A stretch of DNA of 64,000 nucleotides, from NCBI RefSeq assembly GCF_000706645.1, contig NZ_KL407337.1:828135-892134 (forward strand). Direction: 5' to 3'. Shown one piece after another: positions 54,366-64,000 of this stretch (position 1 is the stretch's first letter; the number at the start of each line of letters is the position of its first letter). The notes beneath the pieces are model-generated. The model worked only from the letters and a program-made list of their open reading frames with translations. It was not told the origin of the DNA and ran no database searches. A program made the translations under genes and the position numbers. Origin of the DNA: Bartonella rochalimae ATCC BAA-1498. GTDB taxonomy: Bacteria; Pseudomonadota; Alphaproteobacteria; Rhizobiales; Rhizobiaceae.

Positions 54366-55216
54366 TAAAAAGAATCCTTTTTGTAGTCTCCTGTTAAAGG
54401 GTTTAAAAGACCGCTAAATTCATATTCTACAGGACCAGTCATAATGACGTGATCATCTTCTTGGTAAAGAATAGAAAGATTTCCTCCCAGTAAATTAACA
54501 TCAATACAACGTTCTGTTAATCCGCGGCGGTAAGCTGTTACTGCACTGGCGCAAGCTGCACTGCCACAGGCTTTTGTTAAACCTGCTCCACGTTCCCATG
54601 TTCGTAAAATTAAACTGTTTCGTGATGTTACAGAAGCAATGGAGATATTACACCGTTCCGGAAAAAGTGGGTCATTTTCAAGTTTTGGTCCATATTTTTC
54701 TAAAGGAATATGCTCAATATTATTTTCAACAAAAAAAATAGCATGAAGATTTCCAATAGAAACAAGAGAAGCATCTTTTAAAGGTCCGGCTCTTATTTCT
54801 ACGTGATTGGTATCAGCGACTTCACGAGCAATAGGCATATTTTTTGCATCAAAATTTGGGCGTCCCATATTAACAGAGATTAGACCATTAGCTTGACGTT
54901 TCCCTTCAACAATACCAGCAGGTGTTTCTAATTGAAAGCTTTCACCAAGATTATGTTTCGTCAGCCATTCGATAACGCAACGCGTACCATTACCACAAGC
55001 TTGTGCTTTTGAACCATCCGAATTCCATATCTCAATGCGAAAATTAATTTCATTTTTAATTGAGGGGTGAATCGTCATAAGTTGATCAAAATATGTTTGT
55101 GGATTTTTAGCTAGAGCAAGAATTGCTTGCTGTGTAATATTATGTGTGCTTTCACGCATATCAGCAACAATAATTTTGTTTCCAAGACCGTTCATTTTGC
55201 TGAATGGTGTTTCCAT
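54365..55216 (-). CDS. dapF: Diaminopimelate epimerase
   Basis: DapF converts LL- to meso-diaminopimelate for peptidoglycan and lysine. The 283 residues carry the two catalytic cysteines, Cys74 in ACGNGTRC and Cys217 in KACGSAACA, in the expected pseudo-symmetric halves, with MNGLGNKIIV near the start. It heads the minus-strand run dapF-mtaB-ftsY-yciB; the 245-bp region to its right holds its promoter. Confidence 0.97.
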   Translation of the reverse strand: METPFSKMNGLGNKIIVADMRESTHNITQQAILALAKNPQTYFDQLMTIHPSIKNEINFRIEIWNSDGSKAQACGNGTRCVIEWLTKHNLGESFQLETPAGIVEGKRQANGLISVNMGRPNFDAKNMPIAREVADTNHVEIRAGPLKDASLVSIGNLHAIFFVENNIEHIPLEKYGPKLENDPLFPERCNISIASVTSRNSLILRTWERGAGLTKACGSAACASAVTAYRRGLTERCIDVNLLGGNLSILYQEDDHVIMTGPVEYEFSGLLNPLTGDYKKDSF

Positions 55217-55407
55217 AAGATTTCTCTATTTTTTGTGCAATAGTAAGTCTAGCAAAGAATATAATGACTGAAAATTTTACAAATTACCAGCATTGACAGA
55301 AATAAAATGAAAGGACGTGAATGTTTTTCTTCAAAATGAATAATTTTTGTTATGATCACATGTTTTTTATTAGGTTTTTCTTATTTATTAATTTATTTTT
55401 GTAAAAT

Positions 55408-55442
55408 AGCGTATTTTCATAAAATACGCTCGCTTGTTTTTT
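55408..55442 (+). terminator. Orphan terminator-like hairpin between dapF and omp19
   Basis: AGCGTATTTT (55408-55417) pairs perfectly with AAAATACGCT (55421-55430), loop CAT, and a T-run follows at about 55435-55441. On plus it follows no protein gene, since dapF is transcribed away. It may end a short plus-strand transcript or act on readthrough; an AT-rich stem makes strength uncertain. Confidence 0.5.
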
Positions 55443-55461
55443 AAGTAAGTTTATTATTGTC

Positions 55462-56010
55462 ATGAGAAAGAGTGAAGATATGACATTCCCAAAAATCTCA
55501 TTTTTCATTGTATTATTTATTATAGCGATCTTAAGTGGTTGTGCAAGTTCGCAGTTTGGTAACAGTGATGGAAACAACATAACAGAAGTTTTTTATCCTG
55601 TTCAGCAACTGTTAGAGCCTGAAACATCTGATACATTAAATTCTGAAGTGTTAACTTCCTCAAATTATGAAAAGGAATATGCTCAAGATGACACACAGTT
55701 AACTCGCTTTGAAGTACCAGACAATGCAGTTGATTTGTTTCCTACAAATATTGTTGGCGTATGGAATCTCTCTATTGGTAATAAGTCTTGTCGAATTGCA
55801 ACTCCACAAACAAAGTTTGGTTCAGGATATCGAGCCGGTCCTTTAAATTGTCCAAGAATATTTGCTAAAGTGAATTCGTGGGCTGTTAAAGAAAAGAAAT
55901 TATATTTTTATGACCGATCTGGAAGTGTTGTCGCGGTTCTTTATTCTTTTGGGAAAGATTATTTGGAAGGACGGACGTTGGATAATCAACCCGTTGTTTT
56001 AGACCGTTAA
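55462..56010 (+). CDS. omp19: Omp19-type outer membrane lipoprotein (AprI/Inh-like)
   Basis: A lipoprotein of 182 residues with a type II signal peptide ending in LSGC (Cys27), a low-complexity spacer and a C-terminal beta-barrel domain of the AprI/Inh protease-inhibitor type. The core around GVWNLSIGNKSCRIATPQTK and YRAGPLNCP closely matches Brucella Omp19, known as a surface-exposed antigen that inhibits host proteases; the two Cys there could form a disulfide. ATG 55480 is a second possible start (176 residues). LspA at 33 kb should process it. zapE follows after 137 bp. Confidence 0.88.
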   Translation: MRKSEDMTFPKISFFIVLFIIAILSGCASSQFGNSDGNNITEVFYPVQQLLEPETSDTLNSEVLTSSNYEKEYAQDDTQLTRFEVPDNAVDLFPTNIVGVWNLSIGNKSCRIATPQTKFGSGYRAGPLNCPRIFAKVNSWAVKEKKLYFYDRSGSVVAVLYSFGKDYLEGRTLDNQPVVLDR

Positions 56011-56147
56011 ATCATTTTAAACTCCTTATAAAAAGGCAAATATTACGTGCACGAATTTGCATTATTTAATCACAAAATGATGCAAAAAAGCATTTATGTC
56101 TATGAAATTTACATTTGTTCAGAATGATTTGAAAAAAGGATTTTTGG

Positions 56148-57314
56148 ATGGTTTTAGTTTCAGCGCGCTATGAAGAGCTTGTTTCCAAAGGAGACATTAG
56201 TTTCGATTCAGCTCAACGGGATTTAACAAAACATTTTGATTATTTATTACAAGAAATTTCAGCACAAAAGATTTCTCGACCTTGGACGTTTTGGCGTTTT
56301 TTTAAGAAACAAACGCATTCTCATGCTTCAAACCGATGTGGTACTGATAATTTCGTTCAGGGATTGTACATTTATGGCGAGGTTGGGCGTGGCAAGACTA
56401 TGCTCATGGATTTGTTTTTCTCTTGTTTGCCAGAAGGGAATAAAAAACGTGCTCATTTTAACGATTTTATGGCTGATGTACATGAGCGTATTGATGCACA
56501 TCGGCAAGCGTTTAAACATGCAAAATCCAAACAAAATGATCCTATTTTAGCAGTTGCAGAAGATTTGGCACGAGAAGCACATGTGCTTTGTTTTGATGAA
56601 TTTACGGTGACAGATATTGCGGATGCAATGGTTCTTGGTCGTCTTATTACTGCATTATTTAATCAAGGCGTTATTTTTGTTGCTACGTCAAATGTCGCTC
56701 CTGATAATCTTTATTACAATGGTTTGAATCGAGAGCTTTTTATGCCTTTTATTCAAATTTTAAAAAAACATGTATGTGTTATTAATCTCGATGCAAAGAC
56801 GGATTATCGTCTTGAAAAATCAAATCCACAACATGTGTATATCACCCCATTGGGACAAGCAGCAGATGAAAATATGGATCAAGCATGGACATTCGTTTTA
56901 CGAGGTCAAAAGGAAACATCAGATGATTTATCTGTAAAGGGACGTTCTATTCATATTCCACGTTTTAGAGATGGATGTGCACGCTTTGATTATCGAGATC
57001 TTTGCATAAAGCCTTTAGCTGCAGCAGATTATTTGGCGTTAGCAGAGCATTTTCATACGATTTTTATTGATCATGTTCCTGTTATGGATGATGCACATCG
57101 CAATGAAGCTAAACGATTTATTTTGCTTATTGATGTTCTTTATGAACGTAACATAAGACTCTTTATGTCGGCAGAAGCAGAGCTTGGGCAATTATATAAA
57201 GGACGGGCGCAGACAATAGAAACATTTGAGTTTCAAAGAACGCAGTCGCGCCTTTTTGAAATGCAAAGCCAAGATTATCTCAATATTTGGGCAGAACAAT
57301 TGTTAAAGAAATAA
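56148..57314 (+). CDS. zapE: Cell division protein ZapE (AFG1-like ATPase)
   Basis: ZapE is a cytoplasmic P-loop ATPase of the AFG1/LACE1 family; in E. coli it binds FtsZ and is needed at low oxygen. The 388 residues show Walker A GEVGRGKT at 77-84, KRAHFNDFMADVH, Walker B LCFDEF at 147-152, ATSNVAPDNLYYNGLNRE (sensor region) and the C-terminal segment FQRTQSRLFEMQS. It precedes mdh by 283 bp, a common rhizobial neighbour. A good ribosome site (AAAAAGGA) precedes ATG 56148. Confidence 0.94.
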   Translation: MVLVSARYEELVSKGDISFDSAQRDLTKHFDYLLQEISAQKISRPWTFWRFFKKQTHSHASNRCGTDNFVQGLYIYGEVGRGKTMLMDLFFSCLPEGNKKRAHFNDFMADVHERIDAHRQAFKHAKSKQNDPILAVAEDLAREAHVLCFDEFTVTDIADAMVLGRLITALFNQGVIFVATSNVAPDNLYYNGLNRELFMPFIQILKKHVCVINLDAKTDYRLEKSNPQHVYITPLGQAADENMDQAWTFVLRGQKETSDDLSVKGRSIHIPRFRDGCARFDYRDLCIKPLAAADYLALAEHFHTIFIDHVPVMDDAHRNEAKRFILLIDVLYERNIRLFMSAEAELGQLYKGRAQTIETFEFQRTQSRLFEMQSQDYLNIWAEQLLKK

Positions 57315-57559
57315 GCGAATCTTTACTTTACCTTTACGTAAACTGCTTCAATAATAACTTATTGAATTGACAAATGTTGTAATAATTCTGTTGTATTTTT
57401 TTTAAATTCATTTTATCGATACAATTGTAATTGGTTGCTTTAATATTTTAGGAAGCAGTTTTTAGTCGTAAAAAGAAAGTTTGATGAATTTTGATCATCT
57501 TATGTCTAAGTGGTCTTGTTAAAAAGAGGATTAGATTAAGGGAAAATATTTAATCTGTT

Positions 57560-58560
<1,001 letters not shown>

Positions 58561-58646
58561 TTCAAAATAGTTTTGTTAGGTAAAGTAAGGTACCTTAAGT
58601 GTTTTGAGAATCAATTTAGTGTTTCATAGAAGAAAAGGACAAATAT

Positions 58647-59843
58647 ATGAATATCCATGAATATCAGGCCAAACGTCTGCTTCATGAATATGGTGCGCCA
58701 ATAGCGAATGGTGTTGCTATTTATTCTGTAGAACAAGCTGAAAAATGGGTGAAAAAATTACCAGGACCGCTTTATGTGGTTAAAAGTCAAATTCATGCTG
58801 GAGGACGTGGAAAAGGGAAGTTTAAAGAACTTAGCTCTGATTCAAAAGGTGGTGTTCGACTTGCAAAATCAGTTGAAGAAGTTATTACGAATGTAAAAGA
58901 AATGCTTGGTAAAACTTTGATAACTAAGCAAACGGGTCCGGAAGGTAAACAGGTTAATCGTCTTTATATTGAAGATGGAGCTGATATTGAGCGGGAGCTG
59001 TATCTTTCACTTTTAGTTGATCGTACAATTGGTCAAGTTTCTTTCGTTGTGTCGACGGAAGGAGGAATGGACATTGAAATGGTTGCTGAGGAGACACCGG
59101 AAAAAATATTTACTCTTCCTATTGATCCTACAAAAGGCGTTACTCCTTCTGATTGCACGAAACTTTGTGACTCGTTAAAATTATGCGATAGTGCACGTGA
59201 AGATGGTGAAAGGTTGTTTCCAATACTCTATAAGGCTTTTTGTGAAAAAGATATGAGCCTTCTTGAAATCAATCCGCTGATTGTAATGGATAATGGCCGT
59301 TTACGTGTTCTTGATGCAAAAGTTTCTTTCGATAATAATGCGTTATATCGTCATCCAGATATTTTGGAATTACGCGATCTTTCAGAAGAAGATTCAAAAG
59401 AAATTGAAGCATCAAAGCATGATCTTGCTTATGTTGCTCTTGATGGGACGATTGGTTGTATGGTGAATGGCGCTGGTCTTGCTATGGCAACAATGGATAT
59501 CATCAAACTCTATGGGGCTGAACCAGCAAATTTTCTTGATGTTGGTGGTGGTGCTTCAAAAGAAAAAGTAACTGCTGCTTTTAAAATTATTACAGCTGAT
59601 CCGAATGTCAAAGGCATTTTAGTCAATATTTTTGGTGGGATTATGCGTTGCGATGTTATCGCTGAAGGTGTGATTGCTGCTGTTAAGGAAGTTGGTTTAA
59701 AAGTTCCTTTAGTTGTTCGTCTTGAAGGTACTAATGTTGAACAGGGTAAGGCAATTATCAGTGAAAGTGGTTTAAATGTTATTTCTGCTGATGACTTAGA
59801 TGATGCTGCTCAAAAAATTGTTGCAGCAGTGAAGGGAGCTTAA
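58647..59843 (+). CDS. sucC: Succinyl-CoA synthetase, beta subunit
   Basis: SucC and SucD convert succinyl-CoA to succinate with substrate-level phosphorylation. The 398-residue ATP-grasp protein begins [16 protein letters not shown] and shows [34 protein letters not shown] and [17 protein letters not shown]. Only 3 bp separate its stop from sucD, so the subunits are made together in equal amounts. Confidence 0.97.
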   Translation: MNIHEYQAKRLLHEYGAPIANGVAIYSVEQAEKWVKKLPGPLYVVKSQIHAGGRGKGKFKELSSDSKGGVRLAKSVEEVITNVKEMLGKTLITKQTGPEGKQVNRLYIEDGADIERELYLSLLVDRTIGQVSFVVSTEGGMDIEMVAEETPEKIFTLPIDPTKGVTPSDCTKLCDSLKLCDSAREDGERLFPILYKAFCEKDMSLLEINPLIVMDNGRLRVLDAKVSFDNNALYRHPDILELRDLSEEDSKEIEASKHDLAYVALDGTIGCMVNGAGLAMATMDIIKLYGAEPANFLDVGGGASKEKVTAAFKIITADPNVKGILVNIFGGIMRCDVIAEGVIAAVKEVGLKVPLVVRLEGTNVEQGKAIISESGLNVISADDLDDAAQKIVAAVKGA

Positions 59844-59846
59844 ACC

Positions 59847-60749
59847 ATGTCAATTCTTATTAATAAGGATACAAAAGTTCTTGTTCAAGGGCTTACGGGG
59901 AAAACGGGGACATTTCATACAGAACAAGCACTTGCTTACCATGGTACGCAAATGGTTGGCGGTATTAATCCCAAAAAAGGCGGAGAAACATGGAAGGGAT
60001 CAAAGGGTGAAACTCTTCCTATTTTTGCCAGTGTTGTGGAAGGTAAAGAAAAGACTGGAGCTGATGCTTCTGTTATTTATGTTCCTCCTGCGGGGGCTGC
60101 TGATGCTATTATAGAAGCTATTGAAGCTGAAATCGGTTTAATTGTCTGTATTACAGAAGGTATACCGGTTATGGATATGGTCAAGGTTAAGGCTAAATTA
60201 GAGCAATCAAAGTCGCGTTTAACTGGTCCTAATTGTCCGGGTATTCTCACTCCTGATGAATGTAAAATTGGTATTATGCCAGGTTCTATTTTCAGAAAAG
60301 GTTCTGTTGGAGTTGTGTCAAGATCGGGAACTCTAACGTATGAAGCGGTTTTTCAAACGAGTCATGAAGGACTTGGGCAGACAACAGCTATTGGTATTGG
60401 GGGAGATCCCGTTAAGGGGACTGAATTTATTGATGTGTTGGAAATGTTTTTAGCTGATAATGAAACCGAATCTATTGTTATGATTGGTGAAATTGGTGGT
60501 TCTGCTGAAGAAGAAGCAGCACAGTTTCTAAAGGATGAAGCAAAAAAAGGTCGTAAAAAACCAATGGTTGGTTTTATTGCTGGTCGTACAGCTCCTCCGG
60601 GACGGACAATGGGACATGCTGGTGCAGTGATTTCTGGTGGTAAAGGTGGGGCAGAAGATAAAATTGCGGCAATGGAAGCAGCTGGAATTCGAGTTTCTCC
60701 TTCACCATCACAAATAGGCAAGACTTTAGTTGAAGTGTTGAAGGGTTAA
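59847..60749 (+). CDS. sucD: Succinyl-CoA synthetase, alpha subunit
   Basis: SucD binds CoA and carries the phosphorylated histidine, here His257 in [11 protein letters not shown]. The 300 residues begin [20 protein letters not shown] and include [12 protein letters not shown] and [11 protein letters not shown]. It lies 3 bp after sucC. A 144-bp spacer with a strong hairpin separates it from sucA, which may set different expression levels. Confidence 0.97.
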   Translation: MSILINKDTKVLVQGLTGKTGTFHTEQALAYHGTQMVGGINPKKGGETWKGSKGETLPIFASVVEGKEKTGADASVIYVPPAGAADAIIEAIEAEIGLIVCITEGIPVMDMVKVKAKLEQSKSRLTGPNCPGILTPDECKIGIMPGSIFRKGSVGVVSRSGTLTYEAVFQTSHEGLGQTTAIGIGGDPVKGTEFIDVLEMFLADNETESIVMIGEIGGSAEEEAAQFLKDEAKKGRKKPMVGFIAGRTAPPGRTMGHAGAVISGGKGGAEDKIAAMEAAGIRVSPSPSQIGKTLVEVLKG

Positions 60750-60757
60750 AAGAAGAA

Positions 60758-60790
60758 TTTATCTGAGTGGATGTCATCCATTCAGATAAA
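60758..60790 (+). terminator. Hairpin in the sucD-sucA spacer (attenuator or processing site)
   Basis: A 15-bp inverted repeat: bases 60758-60772 pair with 60776-60790, one G-U pair and a 3-base loop, 9 bp after the sucD stop. No clean T-run follows, so full termination is doubtful; it may protect the sucCD mRNA end or lower sucA transcription. Confidence 0.55.
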
Positions 60791-60862
60791 ATATGGATAT
60801 AAAAATAAAAACTTTTTTACAATTTTCCGATTCTTATTTTAAAAAGAAAAGCGGGTACATTA

Positions 60863-60893
60863 AGGAGACGGAACGAGTGTTCCGGAAAAGTAT
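60863..60893 (+). promoter_or_regulatory. sucA leader: distant Shine-Dalgarno and a small hairpin
   Basis: AGGAG at 60863-60867 is 26 bases from ATG 60894, too far for normal use, but the 6-bp hairpin CGGAAC (60869-60874) / GTTCCG (60879-60884) lies between them and would bring it to about 10 bases. GGAAAAG closer to the ATG is an alternative site. AGGAG is also well placed for GTG 60877, which opens a 30-codon frame overlapping sucA out of phase. Confidence 0.4.
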
Positions 60894-63893
60894 ATGGCAA
60901 GGCAGGATGAGAAGAATGATCTTTTTACACAAACATCATTTTTATATGGTGGAAATGCCGATTATATAGATCAACTTTATGCCGAATATAAAAAGAATCC
61001 TACCAATGTTGATCGACAATGGTGTGATTTTTTTGAAACTTTTCAAGAGAGTAAAGAAGATGTGCTCAAGAATGCTGAAGGAGCGACATGGCAACGGGAT
61101 CATTGGCCATTAAAAGAAAGTGGAGAGCTAGTTTCTGCTTTAGATAGTGATTGGTCTGCACTTGAGAAGCATTTTGGAGATAAATTAAAAGAGAAAGCAG
61201 CTGTTAATCCTGTACAAAATGGAAAAATGTCTCGCGAAGAATATATTATTCAAGCAACACGTGATTCTGTTCACGCGCTTATGATGATTCGTGCTTTCCG
61301 AGCTCGGGGGCATCTTCATGCACAACTTGATCCACTTAAACTGGCTGGAAATCGGGAAGACTATAAAGAGTTATCACCAGAAGCTTATGGTTTTAGTCCT
61401 GCTGATTACGAACGTCCGATTTTTATTGATAATGTTTTGGGATTAGAGTACGCAACCATCCCGCAGATGCTTGAAATTCTTAATCGTACGTATTGTTCGA
61501 CGATTGGTGTAGAATATATGCATATTTCAGATCCTGCTCAAAAAGCTTGGATTCAGGAACGTATTGAGGGGCCAGATAAACAAATTGCCTTCACACAAAA
61601 GGGTAAAAAAGCTATTCTTAATAAGCTTATAGAAGCTGAAGGTTTTGAGCAGTTTTTGGATGTAAAATATAAGGGCACAAAACGTTTTGGTCTTGATGGG
61701 AGTGAAGCGCTTATTCCAGCTCTTGAGCAGATTATTAAGCGCAGTGGTGCTTTGGGGGTACAAGAAATAGTTTTTGGGATGGCTCACCGGGGTCGTTTAA
61801 ATGTTCTTTCTCAAGTTCTTGAAAAACCGCATCGAGCTATTTTTCATGAGTTTAAAGGTGGTTCTTATAAACCTGATGATGTTGAGGGATCAGGTGATGT
61901 AAAATATCATTTGGGGACTTCTGCTGATCGTGAATTTGATGGTAAAAAAGTTCATTTATCACTTTTGCCTAATCCATCTCATCTTGAGATTGTTGATCCA
62001 GTTGTGATTGGAAAGGCACGTGCTAAGCAAGATCAACTTATTGGTTATAATCGCACGGAGGTTGTACCGTTAAGTGAACGCTCAAAAGTTTTGCCGCTTC
62101 TTATTCACGGTGATGCAGCTTTTTCAGGGCAAGGTGTTATTCAGGAAACGTTTGGTCTTTCAGATTTGAGGGGTTACCGTGTTGCTGGTTCGATTCATGT
62201 GATTATCAATAATCAAATTGGATTCACAACTAATCCACGCTTTTCACGTTCGTCACCTTATCCATCAGATGTTGCGAAAATGATCGATGCACCAATTTTT
62301 CATGTAAATGGAGACGATCCAGAAGCTGTTGTTTTTGTAGCAAAAGTAGCAACGGAATTCCGTCAAATCTTCCATAAACCGGTGGTCATCGATATGTTTT
62401 GTTATCGCCGTTACGGACACAATGAAGGTGATGAACCTTCCTTTACACAGCCCCTTATGTATAAAGCGATTCGTAATCATAAAACGACAGTTCAACTTTA
62501 TAGTAATCAACTAATAGCTGAAGGAGTCATTGATCCTCAAGAAGTTGAACAAAAGAAACAAATGTGGCGCGATAAGCTTGAAAGTGAATTTGAAGCGAGT
62601 GCTTCTTATAAACCTGATAAGGCTGATTGGCTTGATGGAAGTTGGACAGGTATTAAAGCTGCTAGTAGTAGTGATGAACAGCGCTATGGAATGACAGGTG
62701 TTGAATTAAAAACCTTAAAGGAGATTGGACGAAAACTTGTCGAAGTTCCATCAGATTTTCATATACATAAAACGATTCAGCGTTTTTTAAATAATCGTGT
62801 CCAAATGTTTGAATCTGGTGAGGGTATTGATTGGGCAACAGCTGAAGCTTTAGCTTTTGGTTCTTTGTGTTTAGAAGGATCACCGGTTCGCCTTTCTGGT
62901 GAAGATGTTGAACGTGGAACTTTTTCGCAACGTCATGCAGTTCTTTATGATCAAGAAAATGAAGCCCGTTATATTCCTTTAAATAATTTACAACAGGGAC
63001 AAGCTATTTATGAGGTTGTAAATTCTATGCTTTCTGAAGAAGCTGTTCTTGGTTTTGAATATGGATATTCACTTGCTGAGCCACGTGGTTTAACACTTTG
63101 GGAAGCACAATTTGGTGACTTTTCTAATGGTGCTCAGGTTATTTTCGATCAGTTTATTTCATCCGCTGAGCGTAAATGGCTTCGTATGTCTGGTCTTGTG
63201 TGTTTATTACCTCATGGTTTTGAAGGACAAGGGCCAGAGCATTCTTCAGCCCGTTTAGAGCGTTTTCTGCAATTGTGTGCAGAGGATAATATGCAGGTTG
63301 CAAATTGTACAACTCCTGCAAATTATTTTCATATTTTGCGTCGCCAAATTAGACGTGATTTTCGTAAACCATTGATTTTGATGACACCAAAATCACTTCT
63401 GCGTCATAAACGAGCGGTTTCTTTTTTAAGTGAAATGGGGCCTGGAACAAATTTTCATCGCTTGTTACTTGATGATGCAGAATGCCTTAAAAGTTCTGTG
63501 ATTAAATTACAAAAAGACAGCAAGATTCGCCGTGTTGTTCTTTGTACAGGTAAAGTTTATTATGACCTTTATGAAGAACGTGAAAAGAGGGGAATTGATA
63601 ATGTTTATTTGTTACGTGTTGAACAGCTTTATCCTTTCCCGGCAAAGGCTCTGGTGGACGTATTGTCGCGCTTTCTAAAGGCAGAAATTGTTTGGTGTCA
63701 AGAAGAACCCAAAAATATGGGAGCTTGGTCATTTATTGAGCCTTATTTAGAATGGGTTCTGACTCATATTCGTGCACGTTATTCGCGTGCACGTTATGCT
63801 GGGCGTTCTGCAAGTGCATCGCCTGCGACTGGCTTAATGTCGAAACATCTTGAACAGCTTGCCGCGTTTCTTGAAGACGCGTTAGGTTCTTAA
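60894..63893 (+). CDS. sucA: 2-oxoglutarate dehydrogenase E1 component
   Basis: SucA is the thiamine-diphosphate-dependent E1 that decarboxylates 2-oxoglutarate and passes succinyl to SucB. The 999 residues begin [20 protein letters not shown] with the short N-terminal helix that binds E2 ([10 protein letters not shown]), then [61 protein letters not shown] and the C-terminal YCQEEPKN-like segment ([12 protein letters not shown]). Length is as usual. sucB begins 32 bp downstream. Confidence 0.97.
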   Translation: MARQDEKNDLFTQTSFLYGGNADYIDQLYAEYKKNPTNVDRQWCDFFETFQESKEDVLKNAEGATWQRDHWPLKESGELVSALDSDWSALEKHFGDKLKEKAAVNPVQNGKMSREEYIIQATRDSVHALMMIRAFRARGHLHAQLDPLKLAGNREDYKELSPEAYGFSPADYERPIFIDNVLGLEYATIPQMLEILNRTYCSTIGVEYMHISDPAQKAWIQERIEGPDKQIAFTQKGKKAILNKLIEAEGFEQFLDVKYKGTKRFGLDGSEALIPALEQIIKRSGALGVQEIVFGMAHRGRLNVLSQVLEKPHRAIFHEFKGGSYKPDDVEGSGDVKYHLGTSADREFDGKKVHLSLLPNPSHLEIVDPVVIGKARAKQDQLIGYNRTEVVPLSERSKVLPLLIHGDAAFSGQGVIQETFGLSDLRGYRVAGSIHVIINNQIGFTTNPRFSRSSPYPSDVAKMIDAPIFHVNGDDPEAVVFVAKVATEFRQIFHKPVVIDMFCYRRYGHNEGDEPSFTQPLMYKAIRNHKTTVQLYSNQLIAEGVIDPQEVEQKKQMWRDKLESEFEASASYKPDKADWLDGSWTGIKAASSSDEQRYGMTGVELKTLKEIGRKLVEVPSDFHIHKTIQRFLNNRVQMFESGEGIDWATAEALAFGSLCLEGSPVRLSGEDVERGTFSQRHAVLYDQENEARYIPLNNLQQGQAIYEVVNSMLSEEAVLGFEYGYSLAEPRGLTLWEAQFGDFSNGAQVIFDQFISSAERKWLRMSGLVCLLPHGFEGQGPEHSSARLERFLQLCAEDNMQVANCTTPANYFHILRRQIRRDFRKPLILMTPKSLLRHKRAVSFLSEMGPGTNFHRLLLDDAECLKSSVIKLQKDSKIRRVVLCTGKVYYDLYEEREKRGIDNVYLLRVEQLYPFPAKALVDVLSRFLKAEIVWCQEEPKNMGAWSFIEPYLEWVLTHIRARYSRARYAGRSASASPATGLMSKHLEQLAAFLEDALGS

Positions 63894-63925
63894 TTTATTA
63901 CTACTCTGACGTATGGAAAAATATT

Positions 63926-64000
63926 ATGGCTACTGAAATCCGTGTTCCTACTTTGGGCGAATCAGTTACTGAGGCAACAATTGGCAAATGGTTTAAAAAA
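63926..64000 (+). CDS. sucB: 2-oxoglutarate dehydrogenase E2 (dihydrolipoyl succinyltransferase), N-terminal fragment
   Basis: Only the first 25 codons are inside the window. They read [19 protein letters not shown] after the Met, the standard start of the lipoyl domain of SucB. The lipoylated Lys and the catalytic domain lie beyond the window edge. Position 32 bp after sucA confirms the call. The 3' end is truncated only by the window. Confidence 0.95.
   Translation, partial: MATEIRVPTLGESVTEATIGKWFKK

Noticed and set aside
60362-60721. 119-codon open frame on minus inside sucD
   Set aside because: Antisense to a conserved gene; Pro/Ser/Ile-rich shadow translation.

Overview
The window is a continuous piece of an AT-rich alphaproteobacterial chromosome of the order Rhizobiales (Hyphomicrobiales), most likely a Bartonella species; I cannot name the species. 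The evidence is an Omp19-type lipoprotein, an IalB-family secreted protein, a class I lysyl-tRNA synthetase, rhizobial gene strings (ahcY-divL-tsaE/amgK-addB-addA-trxA, lptC-lptA-lptB beside ihfB-lapA, rho-mnmE-mnmG-rsmG-parA-parB, mdh-sucC-sucD-sucA-sucB), and the absence of heme, tryptophan and other genes that free-living relatives keep at these loci. I see no insertion sequence, prophage, CRISPR array, rRNA or tRNA. Nearly everything is conserved housekeeping, with long AT-rich gene-free gaps where ancestral genes seem to have decayed.

Layout. 0-6.6 kb: end of ubiB, a coaBC carrying an extra ribbon-helix-helix domain, a CysZ-like membrane protein, accD, folC and an NDUFA9-like SDR protein. 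6.9-19.6 kb: ahcY, the atypical cell-cycle kinase divL, a tsaE-amgK fusion, addB, addA, trxA. 20.5-27.9 kb: an IalB-family protein, rlmN, argG, lysK, prfC; in sampled lines this block seems to have the opposite GC skew to its flanks. 28-33.5 kb: the LPS transport genes lptB/lptA/lptC on the minus strand, then ihfB, lapA, two RNA methyltransferase genes and lspA. 34-42.6 kb: a Bax-inhibitor-1 family protein and an EEP hydrolase on plus, then polA, a candidate AbcR-like sRNA on plus, and dnaQ, coaE, maf and ppsR on minus.

At 42.63-43.23 kb gene direction diverges in a very AT-rich gap with DnaA-box-like sequences. This is the place where Rhizobiales carry the chromosome origin, and two parS-like 16-mers plus parA and parB follow within 7 kb to the right. 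I read it as the probable oriC/centromere region. The hem genes that normally sit between this origin and rho are missing, which fits the known heme auxotrophy of Bartonella. 43.2-50.2 kb holds rho, mnmE, mnmG, rsmG, parA, parB. 50.3-55.2 kb is a minus-strand run of gloB, yciB, ftsY, mtaB and dapF. 55.4-64 kb holds omp19, zapE and the TCA-cycle run mdh-sucC-sucD-sucA-sucB (cut by the window edge).

Functionally the window joins chromosome replication and segregation (oriC, parS, ParAB, PolA, DnaQ), double-strand break repair (AddAB), polar cell-cycle signalling (DivL), tRNA and rRNA modification (TsaE, MtaB, MnmE, MnmG, RsmG, RlmN, two further methyltransferases), envelope building (LptABC, LspA, Omp19, YciB, FtsY) and central metabolism. 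The best leads are the RHH-CoaBC fusion, the Tyr-for-His DivL, the TsaE-AmgK fusion without MurU, a PolA whose proofreading site reads DTK instead of DTE, an AccD without its zinc-ribbon cysteines, and the candidate sRNA between polA and dnaQ.
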